Positions 29,096 to 39,874 of a stretch of 64,000 bases of DNA are shown piece after piece. Source of the stretch: an uncultured Flavobacteriales bacterium (GTDB lineage Bacteria; Bacteroidota; Bacteroidia; Flavobacteriales_G; Salibacteraceae). The stretch lies in assembly GCA_943788775.1 (NCBI GenBank), contig CALSRO010000005.1, forward strand, positions 434,001 to 498,000. Direction: 5' to 3'. How positions within the stretch are numbered: position 1 is the stretch's first letter; each line of letters opens with the position of its first letter. The position numbers and the translations under genes were made by a program. The notes below the pieces were generated by a model. That model saw nothing but the letters and a program-made list of their open reading frames with translations. It was not told the origin of the DNA and searched no databases.

Positions 29096-29878
29096 ATGAA
29101 ATTCGAACGACTTCTTATTGAGGCCTCACTGAAGGCTGGTGAAGAAATCATGAAGGTTTACGCCCGTGATTTTGATGTGGAAACGAAAGCAGACGAAAGC
29201 CCGCTTACAGAAGCAGATAAGAATAGCCACTTAGCCATCATGAGTTATTTGGAGCAAACAGAGCTTCCAATACTCAGTGAGGAGGGTAAGCACATGGAAT
29301 ATTCAGGTCGTAAAGAATGGAGTCAGTTTTGGCTTGTAGATCCACTAGACGGAACAAAGGAATTTGTTAAGAAAAATGGCGAGTTCACTGTGAATATTGC
29401 CCTAATTGAAAATGGACTACCGGTGTACGGAATCATATATGCTCCAGTTCTGAAGAAGTTGTTTGTTGGAAACGTAGGCATTGAGGCTTGGATTGCTGAA
29501 AATGTTGAGTTTGATAGTTCTGTGGAAACTATACTAGAGAATAAAATTTCCATTCCAAAAATGAAATCAGCCGAACCGTATATAGTTGTGTCTAGTAGAA
29601 GCCACTTTAGCCCCGAGACTCAGGATTATGTGGATAAATTGAAAAAGACAAAAGGTCAAATTGATTTTGCGTCTATGGGATCTAGCCTTAAAATTTGCTT
29701 AGTGGCTGAAGGTGTAGCCGACATTTATCCACGCTTTGGTCCTACGATGGAATGGGACACTGGAGCAGGCCATGCCATAGCGAAGGCAGCAGGTAAAATG
29801 GTGACTGACCATGTTACTGGAGAAGAGATGAGGTACAACAAGGAGAATTTGTTGAATAACTGGTTCATTGTTGAGTAA
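29096..29878 (+). CDS. cysQ: 3'(2'),5'-bisphosphate nucleotidase CysQ
   Basis: CysQ hydrolyses PAP, the by-product of PAPS use, to AMP. The 260-residue protein shows the inositol-phosphatase-family metal sites: ADKNSH, SEEGK, the WLVDPLDGTKEF motif (about 80-91), and MEWDTGAGHAI near the C-terminus. It lies 4 kb from cysCDN and just before gmd. A near-match -7 element (TACCATTG, 29083-29090) lies 5 bases before the ATG. Confidence 0.94.
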   Translation: MKFERLLIEASLKAGEEIMKVYARDFDVETKADESPLTEADKNSHLAIMSYLEQTELPILSEEGKHMEYSGRKEWSQFWLVDPLDGTKEFVKKNGEFTVNIALIENGLPVYGIIYAPVLKKLFVGNVGIEAWIAENVEFDSSVETILENKISIPKMKSAEPYIVVSSRSHFSPETQDYVDKLKKTKGQIDFASMGSSLKICLVAEGVADIYPRFGPTMEWDTGAGHAIAKAAGKMVTDHVTGEEMRYNKENLLNNWFIVE

Positions 29879-29886
29879 GGGCTAGT

Positions 29887-29894
29887 TACCTTCG
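29887..29894 (+). promoter_or_regulatory. Possible -7 promoter element for gmd
   Basis: TACCTTCG differs from TAnnTTTG at one base and ends 5 bases before the gmd ATG, in the 21-base gap after cysQ. The position suggests a leaderless transcript; weak evidence. Confidence 0.3.
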
Positions 29895-29899
29895 CCTCC

Positions 29900-30988
29900 A
29901 TGTCAAAAGTTGCATTAATCACTGGAGTTACTGGTCAAGACGGTGCCTATCTTGCTGAGTTATTATTAGATAAAGGCTACACGGTTCATGGTGTCAAAAG
30001 GCGAAGTAGCTTGTTCAATACTGAGCGAATTGATCATCTTTATCAAGATCCGCACGAGAAGAATAGAAGGTTTCATCTACATTATGGAGACCTAACGGAT
30101 AGCACTAATTTGATTAGGATTGTCCAGGAAACGCAACCTGATGAGATATATAATTTAGCGGCTCAGAGTCATGTGAAAGTTTCTTTTGAAACACCTGAGT
30201 ATACAGCCAATTCAGATGCTTTAGGTACACTCCGCTTACTGGAGGCAATTCGAATATTAAAGCTAGAAAAGAAGACAAAATTCTATCAAGCATCAACCTC
30301 AGAATTGTATGGATTAGTTCAAGAAGTGCCTCAGTCTGAGACAACGCCATTCTATCCTCGCAGTCCTTATGCTGTGGCTAAGCTATACGCTTATTGGATA
30401 TGTAAAAACTATCGTGAGGCGTACGGGATTTTCGCAAGTAATGGAATTCTGTTTAACCATGAATCTCCGCTTAGAGGAGAGACATTTGTCACTAGAAAAA
30501 TTACCCGAGCTGTCGCAAAGTATAAACTTGGATTGCAGAAGAAGTTATTCCTAGGGAACTTAGATGCAAAGCGAGACTGGGGGCATGCTCAAGATTACGT
30601 AGAAGGTATGTGGAGGATGCTGCAGCAGGATGAAGCCGATGATTTTGTTTTAGCTACAGGTAAAACAATTCCTATCCGGGAGTTTGTCGATTTGTCATTC
30701 AAGGAAGTTGGTGTTGAAATCCAATGGAGTGGTGAAGGGATTAACGAAAAAGGAAAGGATAAAGCGACAGGTGAAATTGTGGTAGAGGTTGACCCAAAAT
30801 ACTTTAGACCAACAGAGGTCGATTTATTGATTGGCGATCCTTCAAAAGCTAAAGAGAAGTTAGGCTGGGAAGCAACTAGAACAGTTGAAGAATTATGCCG
30901 TGACATGGTAAAGGCAGATCTAGAAAGATTCACCAGAGACAAGCATCTGATGGATGCAGGTCACGATATTATTCAATCCCAAGAATAG
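29900..30988 (+). CDS. gmd: GDP-mannose 4,6-dehydratase
   Basis: Gmd makes GDP-4-keto-6-deoxymannose from GDP-mannose, the first step to GDP-L-fucose. The 362-residue SDR-family protein has the nucleotide motif [23 protein letters not shown], and the catalytic Tyr-Lys pair in [12 protein letters not shown]. The stop TAG overlaps the GTG start of fcl by one base, so the two enzymes are translationally coupled. Confidence 0.96.
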   Translation: MSKVALITGVTGQDGAYLAELLLDKGYTVHGVKRRSSLFNTERIDHLYQDPHEKNRRFHLHYGDLTDSTNLIRIVQETQPDEIYNLAAQSHVKVSFETPEYTANSDALGTLRLLEAIRILKLEKKTKFYQASTSELYGLVQEVPQSETTPFYPRSPYAVAKLYAYWICKNYREAYGIFASNGILFNHESPLRGETFVTRKITRAVAKYKLGLQKKLFLGNLDAKRDWGHAQDYVEGMWRMLQQDEADDFVLATGKTIPIREFVDLSFKEVGVEIQWSGEGINEKGKDKATGEIVVEVDPKYFRPTEVDLLIGDPSKAKEKLGWEATRTVEELCRDMVKADLERFTRDKHLMDAGHDIIQSQE

Positions 30989-31932
30989 TGAATGCAAATA
31001 GCCGCATATATGTTGCTGGGCATCGCGGGATGGTTGGTTCAGCCATTGTCCGAGCTTTGAAGGACAATGGATTTAGTGAAATCATAACTAAAACCTCAAC
31101 TGAGCTAGATCTCACTAATCAGTCGGATGTAAACTCCTTTTTTAAAGAAGAGAAGCCTGAATTCGTTTTTATGGCTGCCGCCAAGGTTGGGGGTATTGTT
31201 GCGAATAACACGTATCGAGCCCAATTTCTCTATGAAAACTTGATGATTGAGTCAAATGTGGTTCACTATTCACACGAACATGATGTGAAGAAAATGCTCT
31301 TCCTTGGGTCTAGCTGTATATATCCAAAATTGGCACCGCAGCCATTAAAGGAGGAATACTTGCTGCAAGGCTATCTCGAGCCAACTAACGAGCCATATGC
31401 TATTGCTAAAATCGCTGGAATCAAGTTGGCGGAGAGCTATCGACATCAATATGGATGCAATTTTATATCGGCAATGCCGACTAATTTGTATGGGCCAAAC
31501 GACAACTATGATTTAAAGAACTCTCACGTTCTTCCTGCCTTACTCCGTAAGTTTCACGATGCAACTATTAATAATAAGGATCAAGTAGAGATTTGGGGTA
31601 CGGGTTCTCCTCGTAGAGAGTTCATGCATGTAGATGATTTAGCAGATGCCTGTGTTTTCTTAATGAAAAATTATGATGAGTCTCAATTCGTGAATGTTGG
31701 AGTTGGCAATGATGTTTCCATTAAAGAATTAGCTGAAATTGTAGCTGAGGTCACTGGTTTTGGCGGTGAATTGAAATTTGATACCTCAAAACCGGATGGA
31801 ACTCCACGTAAGTTGATGGATGTGTCCAAGCTACATTCGTTAGGATGGAGGCATAAGATTGAGTTAATGGAAGGGGTGAAGTCTGTTTACGAAAGCGTAA
31901 AAGATTCAAAGGAGTTTGCTATTTCAAACTAA
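30988..31932 (+). CDS. fcl: GDP-L-fucose synthase
   Basis: Fcl is the epimerase/reductase that completes GDP-L-fucose. The 314-residue product has the NADP motif [19 protein letters not shown], and the catalytic YAIAKIAG segment. The start is GTG inside TAGTG of the gmd stop; the ATG four bases further on is out of frame. The product would supply fucose for the surface glycan made by the genes that follow. Confidence 0.95.
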   Translation: MNANSRIYVAGHRGMVGSAIVRALKDNGFSEIITKTSTELDLTNQSDVNSFFKEEKPEFVFMAAAKVGGIVANNTYRAQFLYENLMIESNVVHYSHEHDVKKMLFLGSSCIYPKLAPQPLKEEYLLQGYLEPTNEPYAIAKIAGIKLAESYRHQYGCNFISAMPTNLYGPNDNYDLKNSHVLPALLRKFHDATINNKDQVEIWGTGSPRREFMHVDDLADACVFLMKNYDESQFVNVGVGNDVSIKELAEIVAEVTGFGGELKFDTSKPDGTPRKLMDVSKLHSLGWRHKIELMEGVKSVYESVKDSKEFAISN

Positions 31933-31941
31933 ATTAGCCGA

Positions 31942-33522
31942 ATGCTACGACTAATACTGACCACGCTTTTCGCTTCTTTTTTGAGTGTCGCTGTCGGTCA
32001 GTTTGTGCTCACTCCAATTAACCCAGAGCAGAGTGCATTGGTAGATGCCTGCATAGCAAAGTCTGATCAACGATCTGATTTTGGAGTTGAACCTTATTTA
32101 TTGGAAATGAAATTGCTCGATTCAATTTTTGATGCTGATACCAAAAATTGGGAGCGCAGGGAATACAATAGCTGGGTCATGCGTAAGTTGAAGAATGAGC
32201 ACTTGATAGAAGTGCATTCCGATGATTTTCACTTGCAAGGTGATGCAGCGTTTAATTTAGAAGGTAGTAACTACTTGGATGCTCAGGGTCGCAGAGCATA
32301 CACTAACACTCGGGGTTATGTCTTTAATGGAACGATCGGGAAAAGGATTTTCTTTCACACCACTTTTTTTGAAAATCAATCCATATTTCCAAACTACATG
32401 GATAGTGTAGTTTCTGATAGAGGTGAGTTTAATGAAAAAGGCGGTTCAAATTTTTTATCTCGTGGGTCAGTGCCTGGTTATGGAAGATGGAAGTCGTTTA
32501 CTCGATACAAGTCCAGTTATGATTATGACTACACCTTAGCTACTGGGTCATTTGGAGTAGTGCTAAATCGACATAGCTATTTGCAGTTTGGTCATGAGAA
32601 ACAATTCGTTGGCCATGGTCATCGCTCGTTGCTATTATCGGATGCCTCATCGCCATTTCCATTTTTAAAAGCTCAAATTGGGTTTTGGGATAACCGAATT
32701 ACCTATACAACCACTTACGCAGTTTTACAATCATTAGAACGTATTTCGGACAAAGGCTATGCGAACAAGGAGAATACATTTAAACGGTTGGGGGCTAGGT
32801 TCAGTTATTTGAGTTTTCAGCCTTCAGGATGGTTCAGTTTTGGCTTGTTTGACGGCACTACTTGGACATGGAGAAAGAATAGTAGTCCAGGCAGCATTGA
32901 ATACTATAGCCCACACGGTTGGTTATATACAGGTAACGGAATCCGAAACCATATTACAGGCCTAAATGGTCAAGTTACGCTGTTTAAAATGTTGCAGGGA
33001 TATGGACAGTATGCCGTAAATATTAAAGGCAGTGGTCAAGCTGCTCAAGTGGGTCTAAGGCTTTTCGGTCCTATTCGAAATATGAACCTAAGGATAGAAT
33101 ATAATAAGGTTGGCCAAGGGTTTTATTTCTATGCCGAAGATTCAACCAACACGACTCTCATTGATGAGCCATTACAAACGGGGACCAACGCATTGGACTA
33201 TTATCAGCACAACGATTTGATGCTGGGACATCCAATTGGTGTTGCCCTTGATGAATTCATTATTAAAATGAATTACCGCTTGAGAGACGTATTTGCGAAT
33301 ACCTCGGTTAACTATATAAAACTCAACTCGGTTTCTAACCCAAAGACAATCCTGAACATTAATGTAGAGGCTGGTTACATTATCAATCCAAAATCAAATG
33401 CGCAAATTGTAGCAGGTGTAATATATAGAACTGAGACCGGACCTGGGAGTCCTGAGCTTTCAACGAACTATCCGTATATAGCTTTTCGTACTAATTTGTT
33501 TAACCGATATATGGATTTTTAG
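31942..33522 (+). CDS. Wzi/RemB-like outer-membrane barrel protein (first copy)
   Basis: The 526-residue protein has a signal peptide ([19 protein letters not shown]), a helical N-terminal region of about 90 residues and then strand-rich sequence of a large barrel. The segment [16 protein letters not shown] near residue 219 is the conserved block of the capsule-assembly Wzi / gliding RemB group. It starts 9 bases after fcl and ends 2 bases before the phosphosugar transferase gene. A role in anchoring or exporting surface polysaccharide, or in gliding, is inferred. A second member lies at 34610. Confidence 0.72.
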   Translation: MLRLILTTLFASFLSVAVGQFVLTPINPEQSALVDACIAKSDQRSDFGVEPYLLEMKLLDSIFDADTKNWERREYNSWVMRKLKNEHLIEVHSDDFHLQGDAAFNLEGSNYLDAQGRRAYTNTRGYVFNGTIGKRIFFHTTFFENQSIFPNYMDSVVSDRGEFNEKGGSNFLSRGSVPGYGRWKSFTRYKSSYDYDYTLATGSFGVVLNRHSYLQFGHEKQFVGHGHRSLLLSDASSPFPFLKAQIGFWDNRITYTTTYAVLQSLERISDKGYANKENTFKRLGARFSYLSFQPSGWFSFGLFDGTTWTWRKNSSPGSIEYYSPHGWLYTGNGIRNHITGLNGQVTLFKMLQGYGQYAVNIKGSGQAAQVGLRLFGPIRNMNLRIEYNKVGQGFYFYAEDSTNTTLIDEPLQTGTNALDYYQHNDLMLGHPIGVALDEFIIKMNYRLRDVFANTSVNYIKLNSVSNPKTILNINVEAGYIINPKSNAQIVAGVIYRTETGPGSPELSTNYPYIAFRTNLFNRYMDF

Positions 33523-33524
33523 AC

Positions 33525-34613
33525 ATGGTAAATATTCTACTTTCATTTTTCACGGCACTTCTTGTTTCTATATTGTCATTTCCATCATTGATAAAAGTGG
33601 CTTACTTGAAGAGACTTGTTGATGAGCCAGGAGAGGCGAGAAAGCTGCATTTTCGAAGAGTACCGACTATAGGTGGGATCATAATTTTCGCAGGCACCTT
33701 ATTTTCATTTTTGCTTTGGTATCCGTTTGATGAAATCTGGGATGTCAATCACTTAGGTCGTGCTTTGCGAGACTTTCAGTACATCGGTGCAACCATGATC
33801 ATATTGTTTTTCATTGGGATCAAAGATGATATCATTGGAACGGCACCTGTTAAAAAGCTCGCTGGTCACTTGGTTGTTGCTTTTATCTTGGTAATCATGG
33901 GTGATATCCGAATTACCAGCATGCATGGCATATTTGGTATACAGGAATTGCCAGAATGGGGCGGAATATTTCTTTCAATTTTAACTTATACTGTAATTGT
34001 TAACGCAATCAATCTTATCGATGGCATAGACGGATTAGCTGGTGGACTAGGAGGGATTGCATCATCGGCTATGGGTCTTTGGTTCTATTTTGCAGGAGCA
34101 TATGAGTATGCCGTGCTTGCTGGCGCTCTATCAGGATCGCTCATTGGATTTTTAGTTTACAACTTTTCACCAGCCAAAATCTTTATGGGTGACAGCGGCT
34201 CATTGACCATTGGCCTGGTGCTATCCGTGTTGGCGATTAAACTCATTGAATACCCTGTTGATTTAGTTCCAAATGAGCTAATTCAAATATCAAAACCGGT
34301 ATTTGCAATGGCCGCTTTAGTGTATCCACTTACAGATACATTGAGGATTTTCATATACAGGATCGTTCGAGGAATATCTCCCTTCGCTGCCGATAAAAAC
34401 CACATTCATCACCGTTTGATTGAACTTGGATTGGGACATAGAAAAACGGTTTTGCTCATATATGCGGCTTCTATATTCATGATTGCACTTAGTACGAGTA
34501 TTCATGAAAGACCCGGTGTTGTTTTGATTATTACCGCGTTGGTTGCGTTGGTGATTTCTCAAATTCCTGGGGCGCTCGTAATGATTAAAAATCGCAGGAA
34601 AAAGATAAGTTGA
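33525..34613 (+). CDS. Polyprenyl-phosphate sugar-1-phosphate transferase (WecA/TagO type)
   Basis: This MraY-family enzyme starts lipid-linked glycan assembly by moving GlcNAc-1-P or a similar unit to undecaprenyl phosphate. The 362-residue protein has about ten membrane helices and the family motifs: [20 protein letters not shown] with the paired Asp, [21 protein letters not shown], and the DKNHIHHRL loop. True MraY is usually in the dcw cluster, so a WecA-like role in surface polysaccharide is favoured. It overlaps the next gene by four bases (TTGA). Confidence 0.9.
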   Translation: MVNILLSFFTALLVSILSFPSLIKVAYLKRLVDEPGEARKLHFRRVPTIGGIIIFAGTLFSFLLWYPFDEIWDVNHLGRALRDFQYIGATMIILFFIGIKDDIIGTAPVKKLAGHLVVAFILVIMGDIRITSMHGIFGIQELPEWGGIFLSILTYTVIVNAINLIDGIDGLAGGLGGIASSAMGLWFYFAGAYEYAVLAGALSGSLIGFLVYNFSPAKIFMGDSGSLTIGLVLSVLAIKLIEYPVDLVPNELIQISKPVFAMAALVYPLTDTLRIFIYRIVRGISPFAADKNHIHHRLIELGLGHRKTVLLIYAASIFMIALSTSIHERPGVVLIITALVALVISQIPGALVMIKNRRKKIS

Positions 34614-36202
34614 GAATAGCTGTTGCCATATCAATCGCTTTTATTTGGATGGGTATCCTTCAATCCCAAACCACGTTCGTTCCGTTGGATTGGCACTCTT
34701 CATGGAATGTTGAGAGGCAACTGGATACCAATGCCACTAACTTTCATCCAGAGATTAAACCCCATAGTGCCTGGTCAGTAGATGCTTTTAAATTAGCCAT
34801 GCCCACACGGGGAAATCAATTCGGAAGCAATGGTGAAGCGCGTCAAATAGGAACAAGTTTTGCTGAGGTGTCGCCACGTATAAATGCTACTGGTTTTTAC
34901 CAATCGGGATCGAAAAAATCGTTTGGGTTAGAATCATTCATTGGGGCAGGAGTGTTTGCTAATTACAAAGACAAATTCAAGCTGTCCGGTGACATTCTAG
35001 CTGGTTACAATGAACCAGTGAAGTACTTAGATGAAATTACAGATAGTTTGAATGTTGTTCCAGGATATGGGCCCGCTAACAGGCAAGGCGGGTACGGTTT
35101 TAATCAATCTACATTCACTCTTTCTTGGAAGCCTGGTCGATTGGTTGAATTGCATGCGGGTAGGGGGAAACACTTCATTGGTGAGGGATATCGGAGCCTA
35201 TTTCTTAGTGATTATTCTGCTAACTACAATTATTTGCGCACTGATGTGAGCGTTTGGAAGCTGAAGTACATGGTCTTGTTCAATCAAATGAAATCGGCTC
35301 AGGGATATCCGAATGGAGTATCGCCACTCAGTAACAAATACTCAACCATGCATTATTTAAGTCTCAACATCACCAAATGGTGGTCTGTTGGTGCTTTTGA
35401 AGCAGTGGTTTGGGAGTCTGAAGATTCAGTTCAAAATAGAGAATTTGATATCAATTACTTAAACCCGATCATTTTCTTTAGACCGATTGAATACAGCATC
35501 GGATCCTCAGATAACAGCTTATTAGGTTTTTCATCCACCATTAGGCCAGCGAAAGGATTAACCCTTTATGGACAATTTATGCTGGATGAATTCTACTGGC
35601 AGGATGTGGTTGCACCTGTTTACGCAAAATTGAATCCTGACTCAGCTATTGGTCTCGGATCTTGGAGAAACAAACAATCCGTACAATTTGGCATCAAATA
35701 CCATGAATTAGGGGGATGGAAAAACTCCACGATTCTGGCTGAAATGAATATTGTGAGGCCTTACATGTATAGTCATGGAAATACAAACCAGAATTACATG
35801 CATCTGACTCAGCCTTTGGCGCATCCACTTGGGAGTAATTTTGTAGAATGGATACTTATCAGTGCATGGCAACCCGCGTATAATTGGAATTTAATGCTGA
35901 GGACTACATATTCTAGAAAGGGGTATTCAACAACTACCAAACACGCTGGTGAGGATCCAAATATTAGTTCAGCCTATTTGTCAAACGCTACAGAATTTGG
36001 CTATTATTTACTTCAAGGTCAATTGGTGGATGTGGCCAATATTAGATTAGAAACCTCCTACACTTTAGTCCAAAGTTGGAATTTAAGGGCAGAGGCTTCA
36101 GTTCACTATCGATTAGAACGCTCTACCAAGGCAACTAAGGATATTGTAATATTCAGTTTGTGTTTACGTACCGCTTTGTGGAATGAGTATCGCAACTTGT
36201 AA
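34610..36202 (+). CDS. Wzi/RemB-like outer-membrane barrel protein (second copy)
   Basis: The 530-residue product has a signal peptide ([19 protein letters not shown]) and a strand-rich body with [19 protein letters not shown] near residue 184, the same block as in the protein at 31942. The start is TTG overlapping the transferase stop (TTGA); the nearest in-frame ATG would cut the signal in half. It resembles the gliding-motility RemB/Wzi group. The two copies differ strongly elsewhere, so they are probably not redundant. Confidence 0.7.
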   Translation: MRIAVAISIAFIWMGILQSQTTFVPLDWHSSWNVERQLDTNATNFHPEIKPHSAWSVDAFKLAMPTRGNQFGSNGEARQIGTSFAEVSPRINATGFYQSGSKKSFGLESFIGAGVFANYKDKFKLSGDILAGYNEPVKYLDEITDSLNVVPGYGPANRQGGYGFNQSTFTLSWKPGRLVELHAGRGKHFIGEGYRSLFLSDYSANYNYLRTDVSVWKLKYMVLFNQMKSAQGYPNGVSPLSNKYSTMHYLSLNITKWWSVGAFEAVVWESEDSVQNREFDINYLNPIIFFRPIEYSIGSSDNSLLGFSSTIRPAKGLTLYGQFMLDEFYWQDVVAPVYAKLNPDSAIGLGSWRNKQSVQFGIKYHELGGWKNSTILAEMNIVRPYMYSHGNTNQNYMHLTQPLAHPLGSNFVEWILISAWQPAYNWNLMLRTTYSRKGYSTTTKHAGEDPNISSAYLSNATEFGYYLLQGQLVDVANIRLETSYTLVQSWNLRAEASVHYRLERSTKATKDIVIFSLCLRTALWNEYRNL

Positions 36203-36207
36203 TCGCA

Positions 36208-36744
36208 TCATTTTTCATTCATCGGCTCGAAATCAAGCACGACTGAATTCATGCAAAACCTCTTATATGTGGGTGCCGGACCGTCATCAAAAATATGCCC
36301 TAAGTGGCCATCGCATCTTCCGCAGACCACTTCAGTTCTGATCATTCCATGAGATGTGTCTCGAATGTATTCAACGCTATTTTTACTTACCGCCTCAAAA
36401 AAACTTGGCCAACCACATTGACTCGCAAATTTTGAATCGGAAACGAAGAGGTGATTTCCACAAACAGCACAGTAATAACTGCCCAAGCCTTCGTGATCCC
36501 AGTATTTACCCGTAAAAGCTCTTTCTGTTCCTTTCTGACGTGCAATGTAGTACACGTCTTCTGGTAGCACGGATTTCCATTCTTCATCGCTAACATTCAG
36601 CTTTGAAGTGTCCGTTCGAGAATAATATGGGTTCTCTTTTTTGATTTCGCTCATTTGTTCAGTGTTCTTTGAATCGACTTCCTGACCGCATCCAATGACT
36701 GGAATCAAGATTGACAAAAGGATGAAGTGATAATGAATTTTCAT
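36208..36744 (-). CDS. msrB: Peptide-methionine (R)-S-oxide reductase, lipoprotein form
   Basis: MsrB reduces methionine-R-sulfoxide in damaged proteins. From the ATG at 36744 the 178-residue product starts with a lipoprotein signal (MKIHYHFILLSILIPVIGC), so it should work in the envelope. The MsrB domain shows two zinc CxxC pairs (CAVCGNH and CGRCDGH), QCGWPSF, and the catalytic cysteine in RFCMNS. The earlier ATG at 36762 adds six residues before the signal and is less likely. Convergent with the RemB-like gene, 5 bases apart. Confidence 0.93.
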   Translation of the reverse strand: MKIHYHFILLSILIPVIGCGQEVDSKNTEQMSEIKKENPYYSRTDTSKLNVSDEEWKSVLPEDVYYIARQKGTERAFTGKYWDHEGLGSYYCAVCGNHLFVSDSKFASQCGWPSFFEAVSKNSVEYIRDTSHGMIRTEVVCGRCDGHLGHIFDDGPAPTYKRFCMNSVVLDFEPMNEK

Positions 36745-36767
36745 AAGTCTTGTTGAAGACAACGGAC

Positions 36768-37334
36768 TTAAAGCCTTTCATTGCCTTTGTGCAGTGTGTA
36801 AACAGCCATGTCTAGAAACTGTTCGCGATGGAAGACCCGATTTTTAAAATGCGCCTCTTTAACGAAGCCTGCTTTTTCCAGCAAGAAGATAGCCCCTCTG
36901 TTGTCCGGAGCCACTTTTGCTTAAATGGTTAAAAGGTTCATTTCAGTTATTCCGAATCGGAGTATTTCTTGAAAAGCTTCTTGTGCAATCCCTTTTCCCC
37001 AATAGTAGGTGTCCATTTCACCGCCTATTTCAGCGTGCCTATTTATCGGTTCTATGGAATTAAATCCACATGTACCAATGCATTTATTGTCATTACGAAG
37101 CATGGCGGCCCAACCAATTCCTTGTTTATTTACATAGGCTTTCGCTGTTCGATCGGCTAAATCATTTCCTTGAATTTCATCCATCATCCTAGGCCTTGGA
37201 ATGAATTGGTTGACTCGATCGTTCGATCTCATTTTATAAATTGCCTTTCCATCCGAAATTCGAATTTCTCGAAGTGTTAAACGATCTGTTTTTAGAATCG
37301 GAAAGGAATCAAATACCTTATTGTTGAATGACAT
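36768..37334 (-). pseudogene. GNAT acetyltransferase interrupted by an in-frame stop
   Basis: The reading frame encodes a RimJ/RimL-type GNAT N-acetyltransferase. The first 137 residues (37334-36924) run from ILKTDRLTLREI to FGITEMNLLTI, with the acetyl-CoA-region YYWGKGIAQEA. A single TAA (36923-36921) then stops the frame, but the same frame continues for 50 codons with typical GNAT C-terminal sequence (VAPDNRGAIFLLEKAGF) to a stop at 36770-36768. One base (TAA for GAA) would restore a 188-residue enzyme of normal length. It is either a recent nonsense mutation, a sequencing error, or a true truncation. It overlaps the glycosyltransferase end by 17 bases. Confidence 0.85.
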
Positions 37335-38553
37335 CTTGTACGTTTAAATCCTGCAACATAGATTCAAAAATACGCTCATAGGTGTAATGCTCATTTGACA
37401 ACTTTCTTGCCGCTATGGCCAGAGAATGAGCCAATTCATAATTGCTTAAAATGTTGATAACATGATTAGCGAATTCTGAACTACTATCTGCGACTAGAGC
37501 CTGCTCACCATCCTTAATGTCTATACCCTCCACACCTATTTTGGTACTCACGATTGGAAGTCCTCGATACATGGCGTCAAAAGTCTTGATCTTCATGCCG
37601 CTACCAAACCTGAGCGGGATAATGGCACAAGAACAATTTGACATTTCTGCTCCGATGTCATCAACATAACCTTTGTACGTGACGCCTTCAGTTTGTCTCA
37701 TCCTTGTCATTATATCCTGATCTGCGCCCGTTCCGCAGATGATTAATTCAGCAGAAGATATGCTCTTCCTAATTGAAGGCCAACATTCTTTTAAGAACCA
37801 ATTTATTCCATCTTGATTAGGCATCCAGCTTAGAGTTGCACCAAAAAACACCTTATTTGTGTTTGCCTCTAATGCAATGGCTTCGTCATTTAAGAATTGA
37901 TCATTTCCTAAGTGGTAGGTTAATCGAAATTTTGTTGGCTCTATTATAGATTCATTGATAAGAGCTTCTGAATCATTCGGAGCGGCAAAAGTAAATTTGC
38001 ACTTATTGATGACCCACCGTTCGAAAAGCTTCACCCGATCTGCTTCCCAATCGAGCACCCATTTTTTTAGTGGATTTTTCTCGAGTTCAGCATAATCCTG
38101 CCATAATTTAAATTCTGCATTATGGCTGTGATAAATGGTTTTTGGAACAAGTTTTTCAGGAATCATTTCAAACATCTCGAGATGATCGATAATTACAATT
38201 TCAGTTTTTTGAATTCCCCAGTTTAACATGGATTCAAGTCGTTTTGAATAGACCCGAAAACTGTTGAACGTTGGAAACTGCATGGTAGCCATGAACCAAT
38301 TAAATGGTGTTCGTTTTCTAAATGCACCAAATACTTGAACACTTTTAATACCAGTTTCCCTCTTAAGTGTGTTGAGTGATTCAACATCATCTGCACCATG
38401 GGCGCATACTAGATTTACCTCGAAACGAGTACTTAAAAACTGAACAAAGCGAAACGTTTTTATTCTCCCACCACTATTTGCTGGCCAGGGAAGTTCAGTT
38501 GTTACAAAAAGCAGGGATGGTTTTTTTTGCACGATAGGTTGGCTACAAACCAA
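37318..38553 (-). CDS. Glycosyltransferase family 4-type protein
   Basis: The 411-residue GT-B protein has an N-terminal acceptor domain beginning [17 protein letters not shown] and a C-terminal nucleotide-sugar domain with [19 protein letters not shown] and the EGI segment of GT4 enzymes. It lacks a signal or membrane helices, so it acts in the cytoplasm or at the inner face of the membrane, probably on a surface glycan. The sugar donor cannot be read from sequence. It overlaps metK by 11 bases and the broken GNAT gene by 17. Confidence 0.85.
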   Translation of the reverse strand: MVCSQPIVQKKPSLLFVTTELPWPANSGGRIKTFRFVQFLSTRFEVNLVCAHGADDVESLNTLKRETGIKSVQVFGAFRKRTPFNWFMATMQFPTFNSFRVYSKRLESMLNWGIQKTEIVIIDHLEMFEMIPEKLVPKTIYHSHNAEFKLWQDYAELEKNPLKKWVLDWEADRVKLFERWVINKCKFTFAAPNDSEALINESIIEPTKFRLTYHLGNDQFLNDEAIALEANTNKVFFGATLSWMPNQDGINWFLKECWPSIRKSISSAELIICGTGADQDIMTRMRQTEGVTYKGYVDDIGAEMSNCSCAIIPLRFGSGMKIKTFDAMYRGLPIVSTKIGVEGIDIKDGEQALVADSSSEFANHVINILSNYELAHSLAIAARKLSNEHYTYERIFESMLQDLNVQDVIQQ

Positions 38554-39796
38554 AATCAGATTTGATCTTATCCACCATGTTTAATTCTTCCCATGGGAAG
38601 AGCTTAACCGTGCAAGAGATTTTTTCACCACTTCCGTTTACAAAAGTTTTGGTTTTAGTTTCAGTCACTCTACCCATATGTCCATAGGCAGCAGTTTCGC
38701 TATAAATCGGTGTCCTAAGCTGGAATCTTTGCTCAATGCTGTATGGACGCATATCAAAGAGATGGCCCAACTTTTTGGCTATGTCGCCATCGCTCAATGA
38801 AACCTTGCTTGTGCCATACGTGTTAACGTATAACCCAACCGGTTCTGCAACTCCAATTGCGTATGCTACCTGTACTAAAATTTCATCGCAGATGCCAGCA
38901 GCAACTGCATTTTTCGCAATGTGTCTTGTCGCATATGCGGCTGATCGATCCACCTTGCTTGGATCTTTTCCGCTAAAAGCTCCACCACCGTGTGCACCTT
39001 TTCCACCGTAAGTGTCGACAATAATCTTCCTTCCAGTTAACCCAGTATCACCATGAGGTCCTCCGATTACAAATATTCCAGTAGGATTTACATGATATGT
39101 AATGTCTTCTGTAAAAAGCTTTTGGATGTGGAGAGGCAGTTGAGCCTTAACTCTAGGTACAAGTATGTTAACTACATCGGACTTAATTTTAGCCAGCATA
39201 GTGCTAGAATCCGACCAATCATCGTGCTGCGTTGATAGCACAACAGCCACAATTTTTTGTGGTTGATTGTCATCGCTGTATTCAATAGTTACCTGACTCT
39301 TACTATCCGGTCTCAAATAAGTCATCTCCTTGCCAGCCTTGCGAATTGCTGCTAATTCGATTAGGAGCTTATGGCTTAGGTCGGCAGCCAAAGGCATATA
39401 ATTATCAGTTTCGCTCGTTGCATAACCGAACATCATACCCTGATCGCCAGCACCCTGTTCTTCCTTATTCGTTTTATTAACTCCTTGGTTTATATCAGGG
39501 CTTTGCTCATGAATAGCGGAAAGTACTCCACACGACTTTGCTTCAAACATGTACTCGCTTTTTGTATATCCTATTCTAGATATTACATCACGAGCAATGG
39601 TTTGCAAATCTAAGTATGTATTGGTTTTGACTTCACCAGCAAGCACCACCTGCCCGGTTGTGACTAAAGTTTCGCACGCCACTTTTGATTCTGGGTCAAA
39701 AGCTATGAAGTGGTCTACCAATGCGTCAGAAATAGCATCAGCAACTTTGTCTGGGTGTCCTTCTGACACAGATTCAGATGTAAATAAATAGGGCAT
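38543..39796 (-). CDS. metK: S-adenosylmethionine synthetase
   Basis: MetK makes S-adenosylmethionine from ATP and methionine. The 417-residue product has [15 protein letters not shown] near the N-terminus, [13 protein letters not shown], and the phosphate-binding [19 protein letters not shown] loop. A good promoter lies upstream. The downstream glycosyltransferase and GNAT frames overlap it in series and may be co-transcribed. With ahcY at 49806 the window holds two enzymes of the SAM cycle. Confidence 0.97.
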   Translation of the reverse strand: MPYLFTSESVSEGHPDKVADAISDALVDHFIAFDPESKVACETLVTTGQVVLAGEVKTNTYLDLQTIARDVISRIGYTKSEYMFEAKSCGVLSAIHEQSPDINQGVNKTNKEEQGAGDQGMMFGYATSETDNYMPLAADLSHKLLIELAAIRKAGKEMTYLRPDSKSQVTIEYSDDNQPQKIVAVVLSTQHDDWSDSSTMLAKIKSDVVNILVPRVKAQLPLHIQKLFTEDITYHVNPTGIFVIGGPHGDTGLTGRKIIVDTYGGKGAHGGGAFSGKDPSKVDRSAAYATRHIAKNAVAAGICDEILVQVAYAIGVAEPVGLYVNTYGTSKVSLSDGDIAKKLGHLFDMRPYSIEQRFQLRTPIYSETAAYGHMGRVTETKTKTFVNGSGEKISCTVKLFPWEELNMVDKIKSDFGL

Positions 39797-39822
39797 GGAC
39801 TGATTTTTTTGTCTTAAGCGTT

Positions 39823-39858
39823 CAAATGTAAAAGTTGATACTCACTTTATTCAGCAAA
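39823..39858 (-). promoter_or_regulatory. Promoter of metK
   Basis: On the minus strand TACATTTG (39830-39823) is an exact -7 match, and TTTG (39858-39855) lies 24 bases upstream as a possible -33 element. The 5' leader would be about 20 bases, too short for a SAM riboswitch. Confidence 0.55.
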
Positions 39859-39874
39859 TAGTTCTTTTTTGAAA

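Noticed and set aside
39797-39874. SAM riboswitch upstream of metK
   Set aside because: The leader after the mapped-looking promoter is only about 20 bases and shows no SAM aptamer motifs.
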